Assembly: GCA_012512355.1 (NCBI GenBank) | Contig: JAAZEI010000283.1 | Coordinates: forward strand, 1 to 5,942 | DNA from: Clostridiales bacterium | Lineage (GTDB): Bacteria; Bacillota; Clostridia; Christensenellales; Aristaeellaceae | DNA: 5,942 bases | Direction: 5' to 3' | Shown: in pieces, positions 1-5,219 of the stretch | Numbering within the stretch: position 1 is the first letter of the stretch | Layout of the letters: every line of letters begins with the position of its first letter | Translations under genes and position numbers: made by a program | The notes under the pieces: model-generated | What the model was told of the DNA's origin: nothing | The model's input: the letters and a program-made list of their open reading frames with translations, nothing else | Database searches by the model: none

Positions 1-256
1 TGATGACAACAATCTCATCGCCACGCTCGATGTGCGGGCGGAAAGCATCTTCAAAGTCTGAGGGGGGGACCTGCGAGGTGGTCGGCAAAGCCTTTGCTTG
101 GCGCAGCTTGTGGTAGAAGCTTTTGCTGTCCAAGTCGATGCTGTCAAGAAAACTGTCAGTGCCAAAATGAATGGTCAGGGGCAGCATTTCCAGGTCGTAT
201 TTTTGTCTGTCCTCGGGTGTAAAATCGCTGGTGCTGTCAATAATAATGCGAATCAT
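1..256 (-). CDS. DegV family fatty-acid-binding protein (FakB-like), N-terminal part
   Basis: The first 85 residues of a DegV/EDD-fold protein; the rest lies beyond the window edge. The N-terminus MIRIIIDSTSDF carries the DSTSD signature (residues 7-11), followed by the PLTIHFG strand (about 26-32) and the LPTTSQ motif (about 58-62), all hallmarks of DegV proteins. Members of this family bind a fatty acid in a buried pocket; those working as FakB present it to the kinase FakA, which makes acyl-phosphate for membrane lipid synthesis. No kinase gene is visible here, so the FakB role is inferred from the family and the neighbour. The ATG (256-254) overlaps the TGA of the upstream FabT-like regulator by 4 bases (ATGA), implying translational coupling. 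It has its own AAAGGA site (267-272) 10 bases upstream. Family assignment is firm; the exact ligand is unknown. Confidence 0.93.
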   Translation of the reverse strand, partial: MIRIIIDSTSDFTPEDRQKYDLEMLPLTIHFGTDSFLDSIDLDSKSFYHKLRQAKALPTTSQVPPSDFEDAFRPHIERGDEIVVI

Positions 257-750
257 TCGTTTGAATTCCTTTCTTGGCTGAAGAATTTTGATATGCTCTG
301 CAAGGCGCGAAGCAGTATCTGGAGTTCCTGGGGGTCAAGGTTTTTGGCTACCTCTTCAATCATTCGTTCATGGATGAGACGGTGTGCCGCTTCTGCCTGT
401 TTGGCAGCCTCTGTTGCAGTGATATGAATCCGGCGCCTGTCCTTGGGGTCGGTGTTTCGCAGGAGATACCCTTTTTTCTCCAGGACATTGATCGCGGCAG
501 TCAGGCTGCCTGGTGTAATACCCAGAGAATCCGCGATGTTCTTGGCGGTGTTTTTATTCTGAGGCGCCAGGAGGCAAACCGCCTCGATGACATGCATTTC
601 GGAGATGGATAAATCCTTGTATCCAGCAGCTTTCAGATCCTGCGCTTCGATACGCAATATGCTGTGAAAGACATCCACCAAAAATTTGTTCAGTTCGTGA
701 TAGGTGTTGATGCTGCTTCCTCCTTTTGGTTTTATCAGTTTGAATGTCAA
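253..750 (-). CDS. MarR-family transcriptional regulator, FabT-like
   Basis: A winged-helix MarR repressor. Numbering from the TTG at 750 (165 aa): dimerisation helix LNKFLVDVFHSILRIE (about 20-35), KDLSISEMHVIEAV (45-58), helix-turn-helix around ITPGSLTAAINVLEKKGYL (78-97), wing with DPKDRRR (101-107), then C-terminal dimerisation helices. From memory of streptococcal FabT, the stretches INEYLTSIFNNVLVIE and KDISIKEMHTIDVI align closely, and FabT represses fatty-acid synthesis genes with acyl-ACP as corepressor. The ORF stays open to a TTG at 798, but that codon is part of the -35 box and would not be transcribed. The TTG at 750 is the first canonical start inside the transcript, yet its AGGA lies at the extreme RNA 5' end. 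A strong AGGAGG (719-724) sits 7 bases before an in-frame ATC at 711-709, which fits the FabT N-terminus best (152 aa). I give the outer bound; the real start may be 711. The stop overlaps the degV-type gene. Confidence 0.9.
   Translation of the reverse strand: MTFKLIKPKGGSSINTYHELNKFLVDVFHSILRIEAQDLKAAGYKDLSISEMHVIEAVCLLAPQNKNTAKNIADSLGITPGSLTAAINVLEKKGYLLRNTDPKDRRRIHITATEAAKQAEAAHRLIHERMIEEVAKNLDPQELQILLRALQSISKFFSQERNSNE
719..724 (-). promoter_or_regulatory. Strong ribosome binding site facing an ATC codon
   Basis: The minus strand reads AAAAGGAGGAAG (727-716), with AGGAGG core at 724-719. Seven bases further on is ATC (711-709), in frame with the MarR-family protein; no ATG, GTG or TTG lies at a usable distance. 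The next in-frame TTG/GTG pair is about 30 bases further on, inside the first conserved helix. The site therefore argues for a non-canonical AUC start, or for an ATG that has mutated or been misread. Confidence 0.6.
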
Positions 751-761
751 ATAGTTTGAAT
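737..761. promoter_or_regulatory. Candidate FabT-type operator with three half-sites
   Basis: On the plus strand TTTGA (739-743), TCAAA (747-751) and TTTGA (755-759) follow one another with 3-base spacers (ATG, TAG). This gives two overlapping inverted repeats, TTTGA-n3-TCAAA and TCAAA-n3-TTTGA, and a 9-bp direct repeat AGTTTGAAT at 737-745 and 753-761. From established knowledge, FabT-type operators have the form TTTGA-n3-TCAAA. The element begins just downstream of the predicted transcription start of the FabT-like gene, a classic place for autorepression. Binding by this protein is inference. Confidence 0.7.
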
Positions 762-770
762 TCCTAAGTG

Positions 771-798
771 AGTATATATCAATATAAACCTTTGTCAA
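771..798 (-). promoter_or_regulatory. SigA-type promoter of the regulator/DegV operon
   Basis: On the minus strand a perfect -35 TTGACA (798-793) is followed after 16 bases by -10 TATACT (776-771). Transcription would begin near 765-763, directly next to the TTTGA/TCAAA operator. The promoter lies inside the 5' end of the longest possible reading frame of the regulator, which rules out the TTG at 798 as a start for transcripts from here. Confidence 0.75.
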
Positions 799-861
799 GG
801 ATTTAAATCAAAACGCTTTAATTTTCTTGCTGTGAAGAGGCGGCAATTGGGATTGAGGGTA

Positions 862-870
862 TGATATACT
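862..870 (+). promoter_or_regulatory. Extended -10 promoter of the plus-strand three-gene cluster
   Basis: TGATATACT is an extended -10 element (TG at 862-863, TATACT at 865-870). No good -35 hexamer is found at 17 bases, which is typical of extended -10 promoters. Transcription would start near 877, about 35 bases before the TTG of the 98-aa gene. It diverges from the regulator promoter, with about 65 bases between the two. Confidence 0.55.
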
Positions 871-911
871 ATGGTTAAACAATTTATAGGTGATGTGGGA
901 GGGTTCCAATA

Positions 912-1208
912 TTGGCAGGACAATTGTGGGTAAGGCTGATCAAAAAGACAAGGCGGATTAAAGACACTGTGCAGCCCTGTCCCCAGGGAGACTGGCGAAA
1001 AGCGCTGGAAAAGGCCTGTCATGAGCTTGATTTGGCCCTTCCTTTGGTGTTGGGCAAGCATGAACGGGATTGGGAGACCAATCGAAATATTCGATTTTTG
1101 CCGGAGCACTTTATGGAGCCTGTTCAATTTGACCGCATGGAGATAGAGTACTTTGACCCGGATGACAGGGATACCAAACGAAGGTCTGATGATCCGAGAA
1201 ATGGATAG
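912..1208 (+). CDS. Conserved-looking 98-aa protein of unknown function
   Basis: A TTG-started ORF with a good GGGAGGG ribosome binding site (897-903) 8 bases upstream and an extended -10 promoter before it. The protein starts (M)AGQLWVRLIKKTRRIKD, continues with a conserved-looking centre (DWRKALEKACHELDLALPLVLGKHERDWE, about 27-55), then FLPEHFMEPVQFDRMEIEYFD (62-82), and ends in a charged, probably disordered tail (DDRDTKRRSDDPRNG). No signal peptide or membrane segment is present, so it should be a small cytosolic protein. I recall similar uncharacterised small proteins in clostridia but cannot name a domain. The stop is 11 bases before the Nudix gene, so the two are very likely cotranscribed. 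Function unknown; coding status is supported by the RBS, the promoter and protein-like composition. Confidence 0.8.
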   Translation: MAGQLWVRLIKKTRRIKDTVQPCPQGDWRKALEKACHELDLALPLVLGKHERDWETNRNIRFLPEHFMEPVQFDRMEIEYFDPDDRDTKRRSDDPRNG

Positions 1209-1219
1209 GAAAAAAGTGA

Positions 1220-1690
1220 ATGGCTGACTATATCATGGATTTACGCCGCATTGTGGGCAAACGTCCCCTTTTGCAGGTGGGCGCAAGTGTAATCTGCGTC
1301 AGCGCGGCAGGTGAAATTTTGCTGCAAAAGAGGCGGGATAATCATTGCTGGTGTTATCCCGGCGGCGCTGTTGAACTCGATGAAGTCGTGGAAGACGCGG
1401 CGCGCAGGGAACTGCACGAAGAGATGGGCATCAAAGCCGGGCAGCTTAAATTGTGGGGCGTATTTTCAGGCCCGCAAACCCACTATGTCTATCCCAATGG
1501 GGATGAAGTCAGCTGTGTGGATATAGTATATACATGCCATGATTATGAGGGCACCGTGAAGCCCGATCCAAGTGAGGTAGAAGATTTTGGTTTCTTTGCG
1601 CCTGAGGATCTGCCCCAGCCGCTTTCACCGCCCATTGCTCATATACTCTTAAAATTTGCTGAGGAATTGGCATCAGACAGGAGGGGTTGA
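1220..1690 (+). CDS. Nudix hydrolase
   Basis: A 156-aa single-domain Nudix pyrophosphohydrolase. The full Nudix box GX5EX7REUXEEXGU is present at residues 49-71: G49, E55, then R63 E64 L65 H66 E67 E68 M69 G70 I71, with the glutamates that bind catalytic magnesium. Upstream are the usual strand GASVICVSAAGEILLQKR (21-38) and W44-x-YPGG. The family cleaves nucleoside diphosphate-linked compounds (X-linked NDPs, damaged NTPs, nucleotide sugars); the sequence does not show which. The N-terminal extension DYIMDLRRIVGKRPL is common in Bacillota members. The ATG at 1220 is preceded by AGGAAA (1207-1212) with 7-base spacing; an in-frame ATG at 1235 is less well placed. It is the middle gene of a tight trio: 11 bases after the 98-aa gene, 4 before the next. 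Confidence 0.95.
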   Translation: MADYIMDLRRIVGKRPLLQVGASVICVSAAGEILLQKRRDNHCWCYPGGAVELDEVVEDAARRELHEEMGIKAGQLKLWGVFSGPQTHYVYPNGDEVSCVDIVYTCHDYEGTVKPDPSEVEDFGFFAPEDLPQPLSPPIAHILLKFAEELASDRRG

Positions 1691-1694
1691 CCTT

Positions 1695-2048
1695 ATGGCT
1701 ACTTTGCAAGAACTGGATAACAAGATCAAGATAGCGGATGCAAAAATCGAGAAATACAAGGGCTGGATTGCCAGGCTCAATGAAGAAAAGAAAGCTCTGA
1801 GCGCGCAAAAACAAAAAATGACGTCTGCAAAAACAAAAAACAGCACAGCCGCTGTCAAAAAGTCTGCTGCTGCAAAGACCAGCGTCAAAGCAGTCGCGGC
1901 AAAAAAAGCCGGTGCTAAAAATCTGGCGCTTAAACGCAAACCGCTTGCCAAAGCAGAGCCTTCTTTGCTTGAAGGTGTGTTGGAAGAGGTTAAGAAAGCC
2001 GGCTTTGACCCGACAGCCCTAATTGATTCTCTGCTGGGTAAAAAATAG
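1695..2048 (+). CDS. Small coiled-coil protein with Lys/Ala-rich histone H1-like middle
   Basis: A 117-aa protein in three parts: a predicted coiled coil (residues 1-42, LQELDNKIKIADAKIEKYKG and onward), a low-complexity Lys/Ala stretch (about 40-86, with repeats such as AAKKAGAK) resembling histone H1-like or nucleoid-binding tails, and a C-terminal amphipathic segment LLEGVLEEVKKAGFDPTALIDSLLGKK (91-117). No known catalytic motif is seen. The basic middle would suit binding nucleic acid or another polyanion, but this is inference from composition. The ATG at 1695 lies 4 bases after the Nudix stop; GAGGGG (1681-1686) sits 8 bases upstream, inside the end of the Nudix gene. An in-frame start at 1656 would overlap the Nudix gene and lacks a ribosome binding site. 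The gene is last in its cluster and ends directly against a perfect palindrome. Confidence 0.85.
   Translation: MATLQELDNKIKIADAKIEKYKGWIARLNEEKKALSAQKQKMTSAKTKNSTAAVKKSAAAKTSVKAVAAKKAGAKNLALKRKPLAKAEPSLLEGVLEEVKKAGFDPTALIDSLLGKK
1805..1840 (+). repeat. 14-bp A-rich direct repeat within the Lys/Ala-rich gene
   Basis: GCAAAAACAAAAAA occurs exactly at 1805-1818 and 1827-1840, a 22-base period. The copies are read in different frames (QKQKM and AKTKN), so this is a DNA repeat, not a peptide repeat. Loss of one unit would shift the frame of the gene. Confidence 0.8.
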
Positions 2049-2064
2049 CTCCAAGCGCTTGGAG
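2049..2064. promoter_or_regulatory. Perfect 16-bp palindrome, LacI-family/cre-like operator candidate
   Basis: CTCCAAGCGCTTGGAG is a perfect inverted repeat beginning one base after the stop of the Lys/Ala-rich gene and 64 bases before the M20 peptidase. The centre AAGCGCTT has the CG-centred shape of LacI/GalR-family operators and matches a cre site except at one symmetric pair (TCC..GGA instead of TGN..NCA). As RNA it could fold as a 6-bp stem with GCGC loop, but no U-tract follows, so it is not a convincing intrinsic terminator. The regulator is unknown. Confidence 0.5.
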
Positions 2065-2128
2065 GAAAATGCCTCATCATCACTGATTTTCAGGATGTGG
2101 AATGAGAGACATGTAACAGGAGGATGGC

Positions 2129-3574
2129 ATGAGGATGCTTTGGTGGTTTTTACCCTTGGTGGCTCTGCTGGGTTTTGCTCTCATGCTCATTTATAGAACC
2201 TACCGATTTAATCCGCCGCAGGGTTATCGCAGGCGGTCTGCCCGCGGCATCCACATCCCCCCCATGCCCATCGCGCACAAATTAAGCGAGCTGGTGAAAA
2301 TCCCGACTGTGTCTCATAGCGATGTTTCAAAGATGGATGAGGCAGTATTTATTCAATTTCAACAAAAGCTTCAAACACTTTTTCCCAGATTTTCCTCACG
2401 CTGTGAGCGGGTCATTGTCGCCCGTTTTGGCATCGTCTATCGCTGGGTCGGACGAAACAGCGATGCGCCCAGTGTGCTGATGTCTCATTATGATGTGGTG
2501 GCAGCGCCGCCTGATCATTGGGTTCACCCGCCCTTTTCAGGAGAGATCACAGAAGGCTATGTATGGGGCAGGGGAACGCTGGATACCAAATGCACCCTGG
2601 CGGCATCGCTTGAAGCCGCGGAGAGCCTGATGGGACAAAACTATGTGCCCCATCAAGATATCTATTTTTGCTTTTCAGGGGATGAAGAGGTGGCAGGGCC
2701 TACCGCGCCTGCCATCCTAAGCGCCCTGAGCAAGTGGGGTGTGACGCCTCGCTTCGTGCTGGATGAAGGCGGCGGCATTGTGCAAGACGCTCTGCCCGGC
2801 GTCAGGCAGCCCGCTGCCCTGATTGGCACCTGCGAAAAAGGACAGATGGAGCTGATTTTCACAGCAAATGGCGTTCCCGGTCATGCATCCAAGCCGCCGC
2901 GGCATACAGCGCTGGGATGCCTGGCCAAAGCCATCAGCCATACAGAGCGGCGGCCATGGCCGCTGCACTATAGCCCAACGGTTCGGCAGATGCTGGATAT
3001 TTTAGGCCGGCACGCCAGCCTGCCCTGGAGAATCGTCTATGCCAATTTAGTGCCGCTGAAGCCTTTTATCAGCTTGATTTCAGGCTTCAAAGGCGGAGAG
3101 TTCAATGCCCAGCTGCGCACGACCTGCGCCTTTACCATGGCCAGCGCTTCGGATGCGACCAATGTCCTGCCAAGGATGGCCCAGGCGCGCGCCAATGTGC
3201 GCATGCTGCCGGGTCAAAACAGCAAATCCGTGAAGCGCCGCGCGCAAAGGCTGATGAGGGGCAGACAAATTGAAGTGGATACCCATATATTTAGCGAACC
3301 CAGCCCCGTGAGCCGCACAGATGATGAGGTTTGGACCATGCTGACACAGGCGGTGGAAGAGGTGTGGCCCGAAGCGCTGGCAGTACCCTATATGTTTATG
3401 GCAGCGACAGATTCCAGACACTACAGCCGCATCAGCGAGCATGTCTATCGCTTCAGCGCCCTGGCCTGGAGCAAGGAAGAGCGCGCTCTCATGCACAGTT
3501 ACAACGAGCGCATCAGCTTGAAGGCATTGGTCAAGATGCAGGCTTTTTACGAAGCGCTCATCAGAAAGCTTTAA
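2129..3574 (+). CDS. Membrane-anchored M20 family metallopeptidase (carboxypeptidase S/PM20D1-like)
   Basis: A 481-aa zinc-dependent M20 hydrolase. Residues 4-22 form one hydrophobic segment (WWFLPLVALLGFALMLIY) followed by arginines, an N-terminal membrane anchor. All expected catalytic features are visible: metal ligand H120 and D122 (SHYDVV), bridging D152 (GRGTLDTK), catalytic E186 and ligand E187 (SGDEEVAG), D212 (VLDEGGG), and the last ligand H456 (ALMHSYNE). The lid/dimer domain lies around 235-360 with GVPGHASKPP (248-257). Length and layout fit the carboxypeptidase S/PM20D1 branch, which hydrolyses or forms N-acyl amino acids or dipeptides; the substrate here is unknown. AGGAGG (2118-2123) is 5 bases before the ATG at 2129; an in-frame ATG at 2135 (11 bases) is an alternative. 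An 80-base gap containing a palindrome precedes the gene, so it may be separately controlled. Confidence 0.94.
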   Translation: MRMLWWFLPLVALLGFALMLIYRTYRFNPPQGYRRRSARGIHIPPMPIAHKLSELVKIPTVSHSDVSKMDEAVFIQFQQKLQTLFPRFSSRCERVIVARFGIVYRWVGRNSDAPSVLMSHYDVVAAPPDHWVHPPFSGEITEGYVWGRGTLDTKCTLAASLEAAESLMGQNYVPHQDIYFCFSGDEEVAGPTAPAILSALSKWGVTPRFVLDEGGGIVQDALPGVRQPAALIGTCEKGQMELIFTANGVPGHASKPPRHTALGCLAKAISHTERRPWPLHYSPTVRQMLDILGRHASLPWRIVYANLVPLKPFISLISGFKGGEFNAQLRTTCAFTMASASDATNVLPRMAQARANVRMLPGQNSKSVKRRAQRLMRGRQIEVDTHIFSEPSPVSRTDDEVWTMLTQAVEEVWPEALAVPYMFMAATDSRHYSRISEHVYRFSALAWSKEERALMHSYNERISLKALVKMQAFYEALIRKL

Positions 3575-3606
3575 TATAAATTGTTTTTTCGTGCCCGTGC
3601 GCATGA

Positions 3607-3621
3607 ATTGATTGAATCAAT
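3607..3621. repeat. Short inverted repeat before the dehydrogenase gene
   Basis: ATTGAT (3607-3612) and ATCAAT (3616-3621) form a 6-bp inverted repeat with a 3-base spacer (TGA), ending just upstream of the AGGAGG of the next gene. It could be an operator, but the arms are short and AT-rich. I see no convincing -35/-10 pair in the 61-base gap 3575-3635. Confidence 0.35.
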
Positions 3622-3635
3622 AGAGGAGGTATGAA

Positions 3636-4499
3636 ATGAATATTGCATTTATCGGTGTGGGTGTGATGGGGCGGGGCATGGTGGCCAACCTGCTGAACAA
3701 GGGCTACCAGGTAGGCACATACAGCCGCAGAAAAGAATCGGCAAAGTCAGTACTCGGTCTGGGTGCCGTTTGGCATGACAGCATCAAAAGCTGTGTAAAA
3801 GACGCAGATGTAGTCATCTCCATGGTGGGCTACCCAAAGGATGTCGAAGAAGTCTACTTTGGCAATGAGGGGATATTGGACAGCGCAAAAGAAGGAGCTA
3901 TTCTCATTGACATGACCACCACATCGCCCAAGCTGGCGGTGCGCATAGAGAACGAGGCGAGACGCCGTGGTCTCAAAGCCCTGGATGCCCCTGTTTCGGG
4001 CGGTGACACCGGCGCGCAAAAGGGCACCCTGGCCATCATGGCGGGCGGTGATGAAGCCGCATTCAATCAGTGTTTGCCTATTTTTGAAGCCATGGGCAAG
4101 ACCATCGTTTATCAGGGCAAGGCAGGCAGCGGCCAGCACACCAAGATGGCCAATCAAATTGCTATCGCAGGCTGTGTGGCAGGTGTCGCAGAGGCCATAA
4201 CCTATGGCAAGGCAGCAGGGCTTGACTTGAATATCCTGCTTGACACCATCTCAGGCGGTGCCGCCGGCAGCTGGCAGCTGTCAAATAACGGCCGAAAGAT
4301 GGTGGAGGGTGACTATGCCCCCGGTTTTTATATCAAGCACTTTATTAAGGATATGGACATAGCCAAAGAAGAGGCGCAGGACCGCCATCTTTCACTCGGT
4401 ATCCTGGAAAAGGTGCTGGAAAAATATCAGTCGCTGGCGGATGCGGGCCTGGAAGATGAAGGCACGCAGGCTATCATCAAAAAATACATGACAGAGTAA
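3636..4499 (+). CDS. NAD(P)-dependent beta-hydroxyacid dehydrogenase (3-hydroxyisobutyrate/tartronate semialdehyde reductase superfamily)
   Basis: A full-length 287-aa member of the beta-hydroxyacid dehydrogenase superfamily. The N-terminal Rossmann domain shows GVGVMGRGM (7-15). S30-R31-R32 after the second strand hints at NADP(H), since an arginine here binds the 2'-phosphate in plant glyoxylate reductases. The substrate signature DAPVSGGDTGAQKGTLAIMAGG is at 117-138, the catalytic lysine K170 with N173 in GQHTKMANQ, and the C-terminal helical domain contains HFIKDMDIA (K238). Family members interconvert 3-hydroxyisobutyrate, D-glycerate or gamma-hydroxybutyrate with their semialdehydes; the exact substrate cannot be read here. 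A glycerate kinase about 1.3 kb downstream makes tartronate semialdehyde reductase a reasonable guess. AGGAGG (3624-3629) sits 6 bases before the ATG. The next gene starts 4 bases after the stop. Confidence 0.93.
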   Translation: MNIAFIGVGVMGRGMVANLLNKGYQVGTYSRRKESAKSVLGLGAVWHDSIKSCVKDADVVISMVGYPKDVEEVYFGNEGILDSAKEGAILIDMTTTSPKLAVRIENEARRRGLKALDAPVSGGDTGAQKGTLAIMAGGDEAAFNQCLPIFEAMGKTIVYQGKAGSGQHTKMANQIAIAGCVAGVAEAITYGKAAGLDLNILLDTISGGAAGSWQLSNNGRKMVEGDYAPGFYIKHFIKDMDIAKEEAQDRHLSLGILEKVLEKYQSLADAGLEDEGTQAIIKKYMTE

Positions 4500-4503
4500 G
4501 GCA

Positions 4504-5181
4504 GTGGATATTACGCAGCGTCTGATGGCTATGCGGGAGCCGGCTTATCAGGCCTTTACACAAAAGCTGATTCCGACAATGGCGCAGGAATCGATCCTGG
4601 GTGTGCGCATCCCCGCGATTCGCGCCCTTGCCCGCGAGCTGTCGGGCAGTCCGGCAGCTACTAGCTTTATCCAGCGTCTTCCCCACCTATATCATGAAGA
4701 GAATATGCTGCATGCCTTTCTTATCGAGCTTGAGAGAGATTTTGACAGGCTGATGTCTCTGACCGAGGAGTTTTTGCCTTATATTGATAATTGGGCAGCC
4801 TGCGACAGTTTCTCGCCGCCGCTTTTTAAACGGTATCCGAAGGAAATGCTGCCCTACATCCGTCGCTGGATGGCGGACAAACATCCCTATACCCAGCGCT
4901 TTGGCATGAAAATATTGATGTCCAACTATCTTGATGAGCATTTTAGGCAGGAGATGCTGACCTGGGTCAGCAGCCTTTGGAGTGAAGAGTATTATGTCAG
5001 GATGATGCAGGCCTGGTATTTTGCTACGGCGCTGACAAAGCAGTATGAGGCAGCGCTGCCCTGCATCCGGGAAAAGCATTTGGAAATATGGACACACAAC
5101 AAGGCCATACAGAAAGCCATTGAGAGCCGTCTGATCTCCCTTGAGCGCAAGCAGCAGCTTCGGGAGATGAAAAGAAAATGA
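4504..5181 (+). CDS. DNA alkylation repair protein, AlkD-like (COG4912)
   Basis: A 225-aa all-helical HEAT-like repeat protein of the AlkD/COG4912 family, DNA glycosylases that remove bulky cationic alkylated bases without flipping them. Diagnostic stretches are ILGVRIPAIRALAREL (31-46), HEENMLHAFLIE (64-75), LPYIDNWAACDSFSPPLFK (91-109), YTQRFGMKILMSNYLDEHF (129-147), SEEYYVRMMQAWYFATALTK (160-179) and THNKAIQKAIESRLI (197-211). W97, D101, R132 and W171 plausibly correspond to W109, D113, R148 and W187 of Bacillus cereus AlkD: the W-D and R-W spacings match. The GTG at 4504 is 4 bases after the dehydrogenase stop and lacks a well-spaced Shine-Dalgarno (only GAG at 4494-4496), so translation is probably coupled; an ATG at 4525 is a weaker alternative. 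The gene ends just before an intrinsic terminator. Confidence 0.94.
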   Translation: MDITQRLMAMREPAYQAFTQKLIPTMAQESILGVRIPAIRALARELSGSPAATSFIQRLPHLYHEENMLHAFLIELERDFDRLMSLTEEFLPYIDNWAACDSFSPPLFKRYPKEMLPYIRRWMADKHPYTQRFGMKILMSNYLDEHFRQEMLTWVSSLWSEEYYVRMMQAWYFATALTKQYEAALPCIREKHLEIWTHNKAIQKAIESRLISLERKQQLREMKRK

Positions 5182-5187
5182 TGATGC

Positions 5188-5219
5188 ACTGAGCGAGATT
5201 GTAATTTGCTCAGTTTTTT
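5188..5219 (+). terminator. Intrinsic terminator after the dehydrogenase/alkylation-repair pair
   Basis: ACTGAGC (5188-5194) pairs with GCTCAGT (5208-5214) around a 13-base loop, and the stem runs into a T6 tract at 5214-5219. It starts 7 bases after the stop of the AlkD-like gene, on the correct strand. Confidence 0.85.

Noticed and set aside
98..427. Plus-strand 109-codon open frame
   Set aside because: It is antisense to the DegV and MarR genes, which have clear family motifs.
751..798. TTG at 798 as start of the MarR-family protein (181 aa)
   Set aside because: This TTG is the first half of the -35 box TTGACA, and the extra residues are encoded by the promoter and have no counterpart in FabT-type proteins.
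795..1127. Minus-strand 110-codon open frame
   Set aside because: It lies mostly opposite the 98-aa gene, has no ribosome binding site and has composition unlike a protein; it is an antisense shadow.
1673..2083. Minus-strand 136-codon open frame
   Set aside because: It is antisense to the Lys/Ala-rich gene; its Phe/Ala/Leu-rich content is simply the complement of Lys/Ala codons and mimics a membrane protein.
2049..2091. Intrinsic terminator after the Lys/Ala-rich gene
   Set aside because: The palindrome is followed by GAAAATGCC, with no T-run, so a regulatory site is a better reading.
3080..3604. Minus-strand 174-codon open frame
   Set aside because: It is antisense to the M20 peptidase, which has every catalytic motif; no ribosome binding site or known domain.
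3607..3621. The ATTGAT/ATCAAT repeat as a second FabT operator
   Set aside because: The half-sites are TTGA and TCAA with a 5-base gap, not TTTGA-n3-TCAAA, so the spacing does not match.
3631..3639. Minimal ORF ATG-AAA-TGA overlapping the dehydrogenase start
   Set aside because: Its ATG is only 1 base from the AGGAGG, too close for initiation; the ATG at 3636 is correctly spaced.
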